From: Lactifluus volemus
Lineage: Eukaryota > Basidiomycota > Agaricomycetes > Russulales > Russulaceae
NCBI GenBank assembly: GCA_022376515.1
Contig: WTXI01000030.1
Location: 248,001-312,000 of the forward strand
DNA: 64,000 nucleotides
Reading direction: 5' to 3'
Part shown: positions 48,316 to 59,658 of the stretch, piece after piece
Position numbering within the stretch: the first letter of the stretch is position 1
How the letters are laid out: every line of letters begins with the position of its first letter
The notes under the pieces: generated by a model
The model's database searches: none
Seen by the model: only the letters and a program-made list of their open reading frames with translations
Told to the model about the DNA's origin: nothing
Translations under genes and position numbers: made by a program

Positions 48316-49975
48316 AGGTTTTCCTCCGTACAGAGTTGAAAGGTCTTTGTCCATTATCATGATCACGATATTGTTAACTACGGCATGTTCAATTTCGCTC
48401 GTGTGCCTGCCAGAGGTGCTCTTTTCGCGGATAGAAACCGTTCCGCTGTCCTCATTCACACGGAAACAAGCTATTCGGTCGTAGAAGGGGTATTCGGGTC
48501 CTTGCAGATCCACTCATATTGATTGCCATTCCTGCAATTAACCTTGTCCGCGGGTTGACTCTGAACTCAATACCATTCCTCCGTATTCAGTACCCAGTGC
48601 GCAGCGTCTCCATGGCAGGCGGATAAGTCTCAGGCGACAAGAAGATCATAAAATAGCAGCGATCGCAACTCATACTGTACAAATGGTAAAACCGCGGATG
48701 CCCCAAGTCTTGTACAAACGTCCTTGTGCCTGCATTGGCACTCCATTTCCGCAAGTCTGGCCGGCACACGCGCAAAATCATGACCCTAAAAAAAATGAGG
48801 TAAGAGGACAACGCTTCTACGGGTGATTCGCCAAGGACGAGAGAACATTACTCACTAGACGCTTCGCATCAAGCGCGCGCAATTACTGTCGCCGAGACTT
48901 GGGCGGACCCCAAGCTATATTTTCATCTTCGAGCATCTCGGCAAACTCTGGGATTTTTGACTAGAACGATAACCAGGAAACATTCAACACCGTGTTTCCT
49001 TCCCTCTGAGTGGAGGAATGGATGCCTACCTTTCGGTTCTGGGGCTGACACAAAACGATTGTTGTTATTTGTCATATAGAAGGGTGAAGGCTATTGGGGG
49101 ACTCACTGGCGAGGCGACTAACGTTAGTGAAGATGCCACACTGGATGAATCGGATGAGAAATTTCTCGTCGAACTGAGGCCAACGGACTGCCGCTTCTGG
49201 GGGAGAGATGAACAAAACTTCCGGAACTACGGGCTGCGCTGACCTTGTTAATGAAGGATACACCTTTCAAAAATGACATGTTGGATGGCGTGGACAAGGG
49301 CTTGGCGATAAAATTGGTATGTATGTTGAGGGTATATTGTCACGGTTGGTGATGAAGAGCACTATTCGTGGTGTGTGTAGCAGAAACTTTTGCTTTGCTG
49401 AGAAAAAAAGGTAGATGTAGATGGGGGAGAAAAAAGAATTGAGGGGTTAAGGGTGAGGAATATAAAGTGTTACAATTAAACGATTGTGGGAGAGGACAAA
49501 TGACTGATCGGCGCGTGTGCACCGATGTTCCGTTACCCCACGGTGGGGTTACGCCGCTACGGTGCTCTACTGCTTCCGCGCCCCGCCATCGGTTAATACT
49601 ACGCCGCACGCATTGAAAGGTCCTCGACAATGACCTGCCATGAAATGTACAAATCCAAAGTGTGCCACCATCTACTATAGTATGTAGCTTCGAGTTCCGA
49701 GACGCCACCGCACATAGTATACAAGTTGAAACAGTCACTGTAGCATGTGGCGCGGGTATAATTGGCTGCCGCACACTCAGAATGCTGCAACAACGCGGGG
49801 TACTCGTGACCACAGTCGCGTTCTAAACTAGTGGCCGTACCAGTGGCCCGTGCAAATATGGTACAAACTTGCAGCGGAGACTCGGATCATGACAAACATT
49901 CATTATAACAGGTACTTACTACAATGGCAGTGTCAAAAATGAAACTTGGCGCGTGTAATATGGTTCGGGCTCGGA
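48316..49975. other. Spacer with remnant of an unknown minus-strand gene
   Basis: Apart from the remnant at 48587-49260, described separately, nothing coding is supported. The 49330-49930 part has no coherent frame. A 7-A run and purine-rich tract lie near 49400-49440. Confidence 0.4.
48587..49260 (-). pseudogene. Unknown minus-strand gene remnant
   Basis: Exon-like pieces on the minus strand connect through plausible introns: a piece with AAVRWPQFDEKFLIRFIQ (about 49240-49110), a piece with SKIPEFAEMLEDENIAWGPP (about 48965-48890), and a last piece VMILRVCRPDLRKWSANAG ... GHPRFYHLYSMSCDRCYFMI ... MFLSPETYPPAMETLRTGY-like ending at 48587. A TAA falls between SRRQ and LRALDAKRL, so the reading is interrupted once. 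Composition and phase make it more gene-like than the surroundings, but I do not recognise the family and cannot name a function. Confidence 0.35.
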
Positions 49976-50535
49976 TCAGTTCCGGGGCTCCGAGTCCCTC
50001 TTCTTCGCCTTGGATGCCACCTATGCCACCACACAAAAATGTTTAGTTGTATGGTCAGTGGCGCAGGCGTAATAGATTTACCTCGGATGCTTTTTCCGCC
50101 GCCGAATTTGACCTCTACGAGCGTGACATGAGCACGAATCGAGCTCAACACAAGACGCTCACCTTCTTCACCTTCTCGGATGCAGACTTTGCATTACCCA
50201 CCACCTTGTCTTTGGTAGCGTCTACGATAATATCAACATTTAACGGATGAACGATTCTCGCGCAGTCGATTGTCCGAACCAAAAGTCTGCTTCGTCTTCT
50301 CTGTGACTTGCTCGCCGGCCTCAATCGCGGATGCAAGTCCCTGGCCAACTGACTTGTTGATCTATGCGCCAAAATTCGCGTTGGCTAAACAGGTACGAGG
50401 TTGTATACACACCTTGTCAGCGGTTTCAGTCAGGGTTTTCGAGGCGATCGGAGACGCGTGAAGCCATCGGGCTGATGAGGCGTGGGCGATAGTGGCGGCA
50501 CGCATTGTAGTTCCTGAGATTACGCGTTGGAACAT
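49976..50535 (-). CDS. Small mitochondrial LEA-like protein, five exons
   Basis: Exons 50535-50413, 50361-50280, 50221-50163, 50114-50082 and 50020-49976 sum to 342 nt, an uninterrupted 113-residue frame. The first exon gives a classic mitochondrial presequence (MFQRVISGTTMRAATIAHAS, Arg-rich, no acids, then ARWLHASP). The mature part is an Ala/Lys/Glu-rich amphipathic helix with LEA-like repeats: LTETADK, INKSVGQGLASAIEAGEQVT, EKTKQTF, ATKDKVVGNAKSASEKVKK, SAAEKASE, VASKAKK. LEA-like proteins protect membranes and proteins in drying or stress; in fungal mitochondria the role is unproven. All four introns are 45-61 bp with good GT-AG ends and phases. Easily missed because no single exon exceeds 123 nt. 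Confidence 0.7.
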
Positions 50536-50707
50536 GTTGGTACGGATTCAAAGAGCATTTCTTTCATTTTTCCATAAATGTATGCCGCTGAAAGTGATTA
50601 TGACGATGCTTGCATTTAGGAGCTTTATGACATCACCACACCCTTGCTTTGAATGTCACGTGCCATCGCCCGCCAAAGTCGATCCGATCTCATATAGATT
50701 CTCGGGT

Positions 50708-52719
50708 CTACGTTAACCCGACCAGCTCACCAATCTGCTTCAGTGCATTTTTTGCACAAGCCGCATCATATAGCGGAATTCCATCCGCTTCTCTTGCCTC
50801 GCTCTCCACCTCAATGCATCGCACCCCAAGCTCCTATCATGGCGTACGCGCAGAATTAGTTGCCAAAGTTTATGACTAAGACGGGAGGGGAACAAAACGT
50901 ACAGAAGCACGCGTCACGTCGACGTGCACTGCACATCCACGCAGATGCACGAGATGTGTCACGAACGCAGAGACGGGATAGGTCGTCGCCGCGTTGTCTG
51001 GGCCGAGGCCGAATGGGTCTCTTTGGTAACGCGCGTTCAGCGTCCGCGCGATCGCTCTGTTCGTTCGGATTCGGGTCTTGTGAGAGGGCGAGGCGACGGA
51101 AACGGACGGTCAGTTAAACTTACTGGATATAGGTGGCCGCGGTGTAGCCCTCAGTTTCGCGGTCGTTCTTCGAGTTCACTAGAGTGCTGGCCTGGTGAGC
51201 GCGCAGCCGCCTTTCGAGACAATAACTGTGTGTAGGCTTACAAAACAGAACCTTGGCGCGAAGAGAATGAGAATTTGCAATGGCTGAAGCCACACCGCGC
51301 AGCGCGAGACAGGGAATAATGCTGTCCATTGCTTCAATATTCCGTGCTTTAGAGATGGAGATAAATGCAAACCTGGTCCAAAGCGACCCACATGAATACA
51401 CTAGAATCTCGTGGGAATTGACGCCCGAGATGTATTCCGGGGTTGGCACAGGATGAATCTCATGTCCGTATGAGTTGATGTAGTACAACCCTATGAACGC
51501 GTAGCATTTCCTTCGATTCCATTGCAATTAAGGTGACGTGCGTACGGTTTATTGGTGCGCGGAGCCTTTCATATGACTCCTTGGACTTGACTTCAAAGTG
51601 GACGTTCTGGGTTCGAGAAATCACCGTAGGCGAAATAGTGTCAAAGCTGAGTGACGACGGGTACTCGTCCTCTGGTGATGGAGAACGGGAAACTGGATGA
51701 GAGATTTCACACTGCCCGACAAGGTGTGTCCCGTCCATCTATGGGAGAGTAGACTTAATGAGCCTGGTGCAGATCCACGATAGCCTCACCAGTTCCGCGG
51801 CAATAGTAACGGTGTGATTCGTTGCGATCACCGGAACGATATTCGCCTGGATCTAGATGAGGAGGGGAAGGGCGGAGACATAACCAAAGCACCAACTTGG
51901 CTATTGGTGATAGAAGAAAAGAGGAAAATGGCGGAGGGGAGGGAGCGGAAGAATGACTGCGCGGCAGCCAGTAGAAAGTTCCCGATACTGGACCATAAAG
52001 ATGAATCGAGGAATAGGCGTATGCTGTGTGCTCACCTCCCATTCACAAATGAAAAGTTTTTATGTGCCCGCCGAAGAATCTCGCTTTCAAAATATACCAG
52101 AAAACCTGTAATGCGATCACACATGAACAAAGAGGAGGAAACAGAGTAGCAGTCCTGGAATTCGTACCTCGTATCATCTCTTTGCGATCTTCCGGTATAC
52201 CATCCCACAAATTACTCTTTCCCTCGACGATGCTCCGCCACTCTTCACGCGCGCGCTGTTCTCCACCAATACCAGAGGGAAGGCGATGTCCCAATAATAT
52301 CCTGAGCGCATCTGATGTTGTCCCAGGTGGCGCAGGCGGAATCAAGCGCACAAGACGTGAGCGGATGTCACCTGTGGCAGAAATGCAGGTTTTGGTATCA
52401 AGACTGGCGGCCACATCATGAGAAAGAAAGGGAGGGGAAAATAGCAACCTATAGAAGGGCCGCCTAGCACGCGGATGATCTCACTCGATGAACCGCCGTC
52501 ATCTGACACTGGAAGAACATAACATGCTCGTGCGAACGCGGCACAGATCGCGTTGCATCCCGTGCCTCCAGATATGACCAGGTAGGATGGGCTACAGTTG
52601 GACTCATTCGATTCCCCTACAACTCCTTGTGCGGGAATTTTGAGGCGCGGTCGCTGTGCTTGCGCCTGCAGGGGATCAGAAGCAGTGGTATTGGTGATCA
52701 CACTTTGAGGAGGTGCCAT
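50708..52719 (-). CDS. CofD / UPF0052 family protein (yeast YNL011C-like), eleven exons
   Basis: Exons: 52719-52449, 52371-52168, 52105-52036, 51987-51897, 51846-51790, 51738-51546, 51490-51373, 51321-51252, 51191-51124, 51056-50903, 50833-50708 (473 residues). Family marks are the nucleotide-binding start YLVISGGTGCNAICAAF (residue ~45), VLPVSDDGGSSSEIIRVLGG, then GDIRSRLVRLIPP, FLVYFESEILRRAHKNFSF, IGNFLLAAAQSFFRSLPSAI, INSYGHEIHPVP, VYSCGSLWTSIIPCLALRG, NSKNDRETEGYTA and CIEVESEAREADGIPLYDA. Bacterial and archaeal relatives transfer 2-phospholactate (CofD) or bind UDP-sugars (YvcK); the fungal role is unknown. The donor of exon 8 is weak: the stronger GTAAGC 10 bp downstream would break phase, so that junction is uncertain. 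Confidence 0.8.
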
Positions 52720-53040
52720 GTGAGAGCCCAGGTGAAGACGAAAACATAAGCGCTGCCACGTGGCAGTGGTCCTCTCAGCCCCCATCAGCTGTGCCACACT
52801 AATGCCTACATTTCTCACTTCAAAACTACTCTGTACTTACTGATTTTCAATTAGGCGCACTCGACTCGGAAAGCCACCCTCTGTTCTCCCGACTAAGCGA
52901 CAGTATCACCGGCCGCCACAAAGCTCAAACATAGAAATGCGTACTGCACGTTTCCGAAAGGAGTCATTTATTTAGCAGAGACCAGGTAGGTCTCATCTGG
53001 CGTAACCACGACAATTGCTGACCCGTGCGGCACAGATTCA
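52720..53040. other. Divergent spacer between the CofD-like gene and F-box copy F
   Basis: About 320 bp. The last part (GACCAGGTAGGTCTCATCTGGCGTAACCAC... to GTGCGGCACAG) is recognisable as the family's exon-1 donor and intron, so part of exon 1 of copy F lies around 52930-52986. Its usual MDG start could not be found. Confidence 0.45.
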
Positions 53041-54274
53041 ATGCTCCGACGAATGACAATTGGATTGCTCTCCGATGACGACCTCCTACAAATATTCGAT
53101 CTCCTTGGCATTGGGAAAAGCTACAGGTCGCTGGGGGTGTGCAACCCCAAGGACCGCTTCGAAAACCTCATTGCTGCACTGGAACATCGTGATCGCATAC
53201 TCCAGATTAATATCATCGATTCTCCAGATTCTATATAGCAACCAACCGCCTTGGCGATAAAAGAACCATTTCCGGCATTGAAATCCCTTTAGCTTGAGTC
53301 ACGTTTCCGGGCGTTGATCCTCCCCGATACACTCTTGAATGGATCTTCCCCATGTTTACGACGTCTCTATTTGCGGGGAATTTCAATTCCGTCCCTGCCA
53401 AAACTCCTCTTGTCCACAAGTGACCTTACAGTTCTTCAACTTTGGGGTATTCCGAAAACTGGCTACATTTCACCCGAGACAGTGGCCACTTGTCTGTCCG
53501 TGTTGACCAAGCTCGAATCCCTTACCATCGAGTTCCAATCCCCAACTCCCTACCCCAAACGAAGAGACAGACGTCTGCCTCCCCTTTACCCGCTCTGTCC
53601 TCCGCGCTCTCATCAATTTAAGGTTTCGAGGTGTCAGCGAGTACTTGGAAGTGCTCGCGGCCCGGATCGACGTCCCACTACCCATCCAACTCGACATAAG
53701 TTTCTTCAACCAACTTGTCTTTGACACTCCACAGTTCATTCTCCTCGGTCAACTAGAGTGGTTCAGGCCATCTGATCTATTTTTATATTTTTGTTCGACT
53801 GGCCATGCCAGGGTAACCTTCTCTTGGAAACAAGGGTGGAATGATGATGACAGTGGTCCTTTCGATTGGATTATCTTATGTGAATCGTTAGATTGGCAAC
53901 TCTTCTCCATAGCACAGATATGCAGTCAGATTCTGCCCCTCCGTTCCAGCGTGGAGCGGCTTGACGTCGAGTGGGAGAAAGGCGATTCGCTAGGACCTCG
54001 ACTAGAAGACATGAATCCCACTCTCTGGCTCGACCTCTTTCACTCATTTACCTCTGTGCAGAGTTTGGAGATATCCGCCAATCTGGAGCTGTTCGTCGCA
54101 GCGGCATTGCAAGGGCTCACTGGAGAATCAGCCACCGAAGTACTCCCTTCGCTACATCGCCTTTCCATCGTGGGTGATATGTCAGACAAAGCTGCGCAGC
54201 AAGGCATAGAGCCATTCGTCACAGCTCGCCAGCGTTCCAATCACCCTGTAGCTGTACATCGCTCGGATCGTTGA
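53041..54274 (+). pseudogene. F-box family copy F, decayed
   Basis: The F-box start is present (MTIGLLSDDDLLQIFDLLG) but the whole LVHVCRRWR...SPIRL segment has been deleted, so it jumps to NPKDRFENLIAALEHRDRI and then meets a stop near 53237. Two more frame changes follow, near 53310 and around 53580-53640 (the VSEYLEVLAARIDV piece resumes at about 53630). From there to the stop at 54274 the frame is clean: LVFDTPQFILLGQLEWFRPSD, LDWQLFSIAQICSQILPLRSSVERL, LELFVAAALQGLTGESATEVLPSLHRL, FVTARQRSNHPVAVHRSDR. It shares the VHRS ending with copy 0. Non-functional as an F-box protein because the motif itself is destroyed. Confidence 0.85.
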
Positions 54275-55257
54275 ATATTGCGATAAGTTCAGGCCGTGGA
54301 CAGACCTCGCGAGGATATGATTCTAGGCGCAGGTCACGGTGGCCTGGTCGCTGCCGGCGCGCCGAGTCAATGGTCATTCGTGGGGATATGCAAGCATGAT
54401 AGGACCGAAGCCTTTGTCTTTTCCCGTAGGTTATAAGTTCGTATGCCCTCGATTCAATGTATTCCCACTTAAGAAGTCGTGATTTTCCACTTTGAGAAGA
54501 ACTACTACCAGCGTATGGACTACACTTTCACTATATCACATCGTTCCGTAGCATTTTCAAGCCGAATCGTCGGGTTGAGGATGACTCTGATGATGTACCT
54601 CCATCGCAATGGCGAACCACCTCATGCAGGGGTAGCAAAACTGCGTGGCGCTTATGTCCTTTAAGGGTCGTTGGTTCGGAACGGAGGGACCAGCACGAAG
54701 AGGACTTGAATACGAGGCGCTGGCAACTACCGGAGCGGTGAGAAAGACATGCCGAGGCTTCCACTGTTTCGAGAGCGCGGGCATCATGAGTAATGTTGAG
54801 GTCATCAAGCGTTGTAGTTCCTCGCGACCACTGACGATCCAGTGCTCGCCCTCGGGGGACGCCAAGGCTTCAGCACTTCAGCTTCAGCCTTTTATGGGTT
54901 CGTCAACATCATCGAGGACTGGCTGAATGGAGTCATCGTCGGTGTTCCGGGCATGTGAGACTCAGAGAGGAGGGTGTAGACGTGAATTACACTTCAGTTC
55001 ATTCGAATATCGGGGCGTACTACGTTGCATCGCATATTATTCCTCCTGATCACGATATTAATAAGTACCGCAGAAGAGCGATGCGAATCACAAAAACCAA
55101 ACGGGTCGGGACATCGACATGCTCGGTTCTATGGATGACAGCCTCTGAAATTCATCCGCGTGTACCCGTGACCTGTCATCGCAGTGCTCGGGCCGAGGAA
55201 ACCGGCCAGGGTTCGGGGCACCAACTACCTTCCAGTTAACCTCTTTCTTTGATGCAA
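54275..55257. other. No supported gene
   Basis: Spacer between copies F and G. The last ~100 bp (CATCGCAGTGCTCGGGCCGAGGAAACCGGCCAGGG) recur upstream of copy H (about 58015-58050), so this is a family promoter segment or duplication remnant. A frame at 54645-54926 has no family resemblance. Confidence 0.4.
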
Positions 55258-56808
55258 ATGGATGACCTTTCCGTAGGCTCAAACAGCAAAAATGATGTTG
55301 CAAGTCAATGGGAGAAATCTCAGATTCAACAAGAACCAAGTAAGACTCATCAGAAACAATTATATCGATTGCTGAGTTCTGTTGTATGCTTAGGAGGCCA
55401 GGTGTCCCAGAGAGCAACAATCGGATCTCTCCCGGACAATGTCCTTATAGAGATATTCGATTTTTATCAAGTTAAAACGGAAGTCTATGAACATCCATGG
55501 GATTGGGAGAAGCTAGTGCACGTGTGCCAAAGATGGAGATACATCATCTTTGAATCACCAGTCCGTCTCAATCTGGAGCTTATTTGCACGGAGAAATCAC
55601 CCGTGAGGAAGTTGTTGGATGTCTGGCCGCCATTCCCGCTCATCATCAAATTCGATTTCGACAACCGTATATGGGAACGCATCGACGTGACGGACAACCT
55701 CATTGCCGCATTGGAGCGTCGTGACCGCGTACGCGGGATCCATCTTGGTTTCCGCACTCACGTGCCACTGTATCATCATGAGCCATCTGAACGGATTGTC
55801 ACGGCACGGCAATGGGAGGAATCATTTCCAGCATTAAGATCTCTTACACTTGGGTCACTTGGTCCGAAGATCTTTCTCCCCGATACATTCTTGAATGGAT
55901 CCACCCCATGTCTACAAACTCTCACTCTTTCCGATATCTCATTTTTGTCCTTGCCACGAATCCTCTCATCTACGAGCGACCTAACATGGCTTCTTCTTCT
56001 CGATATACCTAATTCTGGGTACATCCCACCCGAGACAATGGCCACATCCCTGTCTGCGCAGCCAAAGCTCAAATCCCTGATCATCATGTTCAAAATTCCG
56101 GCGCCTCACGACGAACGAAGAAATCTACCTGTACCGCCACCGACCCGAATTGTTCTCCCCGCACTCACTTCCATCACATTCTTTGGTGAGAGCGAGTACT
56201 TTGAAGTCCTCGCGGCCCGATTCGATGCCCCACTACTCGATGACTTCACGATAGCATTTTCCGATCAGCCTGTCTTTGACATCCCGCAAACCGTTCGATT
56301 CTTTAGTCACCTGGCCTCATTATCACACAGTCTAACCTTACTATTCGAGCTACCGAAATCCGGCATAATCTCGTTTCACTCAAATGCAACAACTCCTCAG
56401 CGTCACAAGTTGGTAATCTGCTGCGACGATCCGGATCGTCAAGTCATTTCTGTAACACGTATATGCAGCCAGATTCCGGCCCATTCCAGCGTGAAGTCAC
56501 TCAGCATTGAGTGCGACAGCCGAATCGACGACATCAATTCCACGCAATGGCTCCAACTTTTTCACTTATTCCCCTCAGTCCAGAGTCTTCAAATACCTGT
56601 CCACCTAGAGCCGTCCATCGCATCTGCGTTAGAAAGGCCCACAGAAGAATCCCTGGCAGATGCTGAAGTATTCCCCTCACTACATAGCCTTTCCATTGTA
56701 GGGAATCAGTCGGGCGAAACTGTGCAACAACCCATCCAATCATTCGTCGCGGCCCGCCAGCACTCTGGTCATCCTGTAGCCGTCTCTCGCGTTCAAAATT
56801 TTCGATGA
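55258..56808 (+). CDS. F-box family copy G, intact, with an in-frame 54 bp intron
   Basis: Exons 55258-55339 and 55394-56808 give 498 residues. The intron is 54 bp and contains no stop in phase, so retention would add 18 residues rather than truncate. The F-box is ATIGSLPDNVLIEIFDFYQ ... LVHVCQRWRYIIFESPVRLNL, followed by KLLDVWPPFPLIIKFDFD, LERRDRVRGIHLGF, LPDTFLNGSTPCLQTLTL, IPNSGYIPPETMATSLSAQP, ESEYFEVLAARFDAPLLDDF, IPQTVRFFSHL, VTRICSQIPAHSSVKSLSIE, LEPSIASALERPTEESLADA and ending FVAARQHSGHPVAVSRVQNF. It pairs with H by leader, body and flank. Predicted SCF substrate receptor. Confidence 0.9.
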   Translation: MDDLSVGSNSKNDVASQWEKSQIQQEPSKTHQKQLYRLLSSVVCLGGQVSQRATIGSLPDNVLIEIFDFYQVKTEVYEHPWDWEKLVHVCQRWRYIIFESPVRLNLELICTEKSPVRKLLDVWPPFPLIIKFDFDNRIWERIDVTDNLIAALERRDRVRGIHLGFRTHVPLYHHEPSERIVTARQWEESFPALRSLTLGSLGPKIFLPDTFLNGSTPCLQTLTLSDISFLSLPRILSSTSDLTWLLLLDIPNSGYIPPETMATSLSAQPKLKSLIIMFKIPAPHDERRNLPVPPPTRIVLPALTSITFFGESEYFEVLAARFDAPLLDDFTIAFSDQPVFDIPQTVRFFSHLASLSHSLTLLFELPKSGIISFHSNATTPQRHKLVICCDDPDRQVISVTRICSQIPAHSSVKSLSIECDSRIDDINSTQWLQLFHLFPSVQSLQIPVHLEPSIASALERPTEESLADAEVFPSLHSLSIVGNQSGETVQQPIQSFVAARQHSGHPVAVSRVQNFR

Positions 56809-58110
56809 AGAACATCATCGTCGTTAAGGTCCACTGCACCTGCTCTCCTATTCTTCTTTCTACCTATTCCCTGTCCTCTTTCACTATCTTTTCTTCAAGT
56901 TGTCCAGGTATCTTCCATGCCCTGACCACGATCTTGGACCGCCGCTCGGCCCGTGCCCTCGGCCCCGCCCAAGTCTTGTGCTCCACAACACTCCCTTCGG
57001 CCACGACTACCCCGTATGCCTCGACTCGGTGGTATGTTCTAGCATGCCTTATATTCCTCTTTATCGTAGATTCCTCTGTCGTTTCTCTTTTGTGCCAGCA
57101 ATAACTTCGTTTGTTTCTGATCCCCTGATATCCGCTACGTTGATAGCATTACGTTTACATTTGTCCTGAATGCGCTACCAGTAACTATATCAACCACCCG
57201 TAGCTACGAACCTGAAATGTTACACGGTATTCAAAAGATTAAGAGTTGAGACGTTAAGGAATGAAGGAACAACTCGGACTCGGACACCCCCCAAAGTGGG
57301 CGTTCAGCCAACATTAGCTGGTTTCCATTCGAAATGCTCTCGGGCGTGATGGACGAGTGGAAAGGGTATTGAGAAGGGTGGGGAGATAAGAGTTGTGACA
57401 GACTTCATACTCGTGAGGTGGCGTTCTATGTCCTCTCGCTTGACGCATCCCATTTTTCCCGCTTCCTAATGCGATATACATGCCCAAGCCATCTGACACT
57501 TCCGTGAAAAGTTGCGGGGCAAGAACGTCCTTGGCCTCACTCGTCACCAACCCCGACCACGCCGACCTTGACACGATCGATTCTGAAGAGGGTAGGTTTA
57601 TTCGGATCTAGTGGATGCAAATGACGAGCTATGGGTCGCTTGTCCGACGCGATCTGTGGTTCTGAAACTGGTTCCCTGGATCGACGCGATCCTCTTTGAG
57701 GCGTAAGTAAGCGCGCCCGTGATTGGGCTCTCATCGGGGGAACACTGCCAGTGGCCATGACACATTTCGATGCGCTGGTGAATTGCCTTGCTTCCAAGGT
57801 ATCTATGTCACTACTTTACGCAAGCGATGGTACTGGCAAGAGCGGGAAGGCAAAAATGAGATGTAATGATAAGAGAATAAAAAACTGAAACGTACATACT
57901 ACGGACGTGATCCCGTGATCCTGCACGGGTCTATGTTAACATGCTCTGTTCTAATGTCAGACCACATGTTCGTCAATCCCAATTGACCCTTGCTGTCAAT
58001 TTGCTCGCGTGACCTTCGTCGCAGTGTTCGGGCCGAGGAAACCGGCCAGGGGCTAGGACAGGAGTTAGGCGACTACTGTAGACCCTCCAACCTCACGCTC
58101 TCTGATGCAA
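56809..58110 (+). repeat. 3' flank of copy G, duplicated after copy H
   Basis: About 56850-57500 matches 59700-60400, including CTTGAAATGTTACACGGTATTCAAAAGATTAAGAGTTGA-type sequence and the AAAGTGGGCGT block. It contains the minus-strand relic listed at 57300-57797. It should hold the 3' end of G and the promoter of H. Confidence 0.65.
57300..57797 (-). pseudogene. C-terminal remnant of an unknown gene, copy 1
   Basis: Read leftward: SVPPMRAQSRARLLTPQRGSRRSREPVSEP, LDPNKPTLFRIDRVK, then in another frame APQLFTEVSDGLGMYIALGSGKNGMRQARGHRTPPHEYEV. The same order is present, with its own frame changes, at 60060-60810. The two copies help each other: segments conserved between them in the same frame suggest a former protein-coding gene carried along in the G-H duplication. 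Family not recognised. Confidence 0.4.
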
Positions 58111-59658
58111 ATGGATGGCCTTTCCATGGGCTCAAACAACAATGATATTGTTGCACGTCAACAGAAGAAATTGCTGATCCAACCAGAACCAAGTAAGACT
58201 CATCAGAAATAACTATATTGATTATTGATTTGTGTAGGCCAGTTGTTCCAACGAGTAACAATCGGCTCTCTCCCAGACAATGTCCTTCTAGATATATTCG
58301 ATTTTTATCAAGCCATTTTCAAAAAGGAGCTCGTCACTGAATATTCATGGAATTGGGAGACGCTAGTGCACGTATGCAGAAGATGGCGATACATCATTTT
58401 TGAATCACCAATCCGTCTTAATCTGGAGCTTATTTGCACGGAGAACTCACCCGTGAAGGGGTTGTTGGATGTCTGGCCCCCATTTCCTCTCATCATCCGA
58501 TTCAAACTTGATTATTGGAGGATATTCATCGCGACGCACAACCTCATTGCCGCATTGGAGCGTCGTGATCGCGTACGCGAGATCCATCTTAATTTCGTCA
58601 CTCCAGACCATTATCTACCTGAACGGATTGTCATGGCAATGACGGGATCATTTCCAGCATTGAGATATTTTTCATTCAAGGCAGACATACCACCAGTAGA
58701 CCTAGAAACGCTCTTGAACGGATCCGCCCCGTGTCTACGACATCTCACTCTTTCGAGAATATCATTTCCTTCATTGCCACAACTCCTCTCGTCAACAAGC
58801 GACCTCACATTCCTTGATCTTTCCAATATATCTATCTACAGGTACATAGTACCGGCCGAGACGATGGCCACATCCTTGTCTGCGCTGCCAAAGCTCAAAT
58901 GCCTTATCATCGATTTTGAATCCCAGACATTTCGCTCCAACCGAGCCCCACCAGTACAGAGTCTTCAGACTCGGTTTGTTCTCCCTGCTCTCACAAGGCT
59001 GAAATTCAGAGGTGAGAGCGAGTACTTGGAAGTCCTCATGGCCCGATTTGATGCCCCACTACTCGACGAATTCCAGCTGTCATTCTTCGATCAGCTTATC
59101 CTTGACATCCCTCAAACCGTTCGGTTCTTTGGTCGTTACCTGGACTCATTCAACGCATACAGTCTAACTTTGACATTCAAGTCGTTCTTAGACTGCGCCT
59201 TTATCTCTTTTCCCTCAAATACAACACATCATTCCGCATTTTCTCCGATTAACTCGTGGCAAATCATGTGTAAAGATTCGAATCGTCGGATCAATTATGT
59301 AGCACAGATATGCGGCCAGATTCCGCCTTTCCGCTCCAGCGTGAAGTCGCTTATCATTAAGTCGGACTGCCTCATCCACATGGAGGATCCCACGCTATGG
59401 CTCCAACTTTTTCACTCATTCCCCTCTGTCCAGACCCTTCAAATACCTGTCATTCTAGAGCCTTCCATCGCATCTGCATTAGAAACGCTCACGGATGGAT
59501 CACCAGGAGCTGCTGAAGTATTCCCCTCGCTACATAGCATTTCCATTGTGGGGATTAAGTTGCGCGAAACTGTGCAAAAATCTATCCAATCATTTGTCGC
59601 GGTTCGCCAGAGCTCTGGTTGTCCTATAACTGTCTCTCGCATTCGGAATTCTGATTGA
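58111..59658 (+). CDS. F-box family copy H, intact
   Basis: Exons 58111-58192 and 58238-59658 (45 bp intron) give 500 residues. The leader is MDGLSMGSNNNDIVARQQKK. The F-box is VTIGSLPDNVLLDIFDFYQ, followed by a lysine/acidic insert and LVHVCRRWRYIIFESPIRLNL. The body keeps LLDVWPPFPLIIRFKLD, LERRDRVREIHLNF, FPALRYFSF, METMATSLSALP-like AETMATSLSALPKLKCL, ESEYLEVLMARFDAPLLDEF, IPQTVRFFGRYLDSF, VAQICGQIPPFRSSVKSLII, LEPSIASALETLTDGSPGAAEVFPSLHSI and SFVAVRQSSGCPITVSRIRN. It lacks the usual NSGYI turn (has IYRYIVPAETM). Tandem partner of copy G. Predicted SCF substrate receptor; target unknown. Confidence 0.9.

Noticed and set aside
57314..57574. Independent short minus-strand gene
   Set aside because: It is only the C-terminal fragment of the relic seen more completely at 60060-60810.
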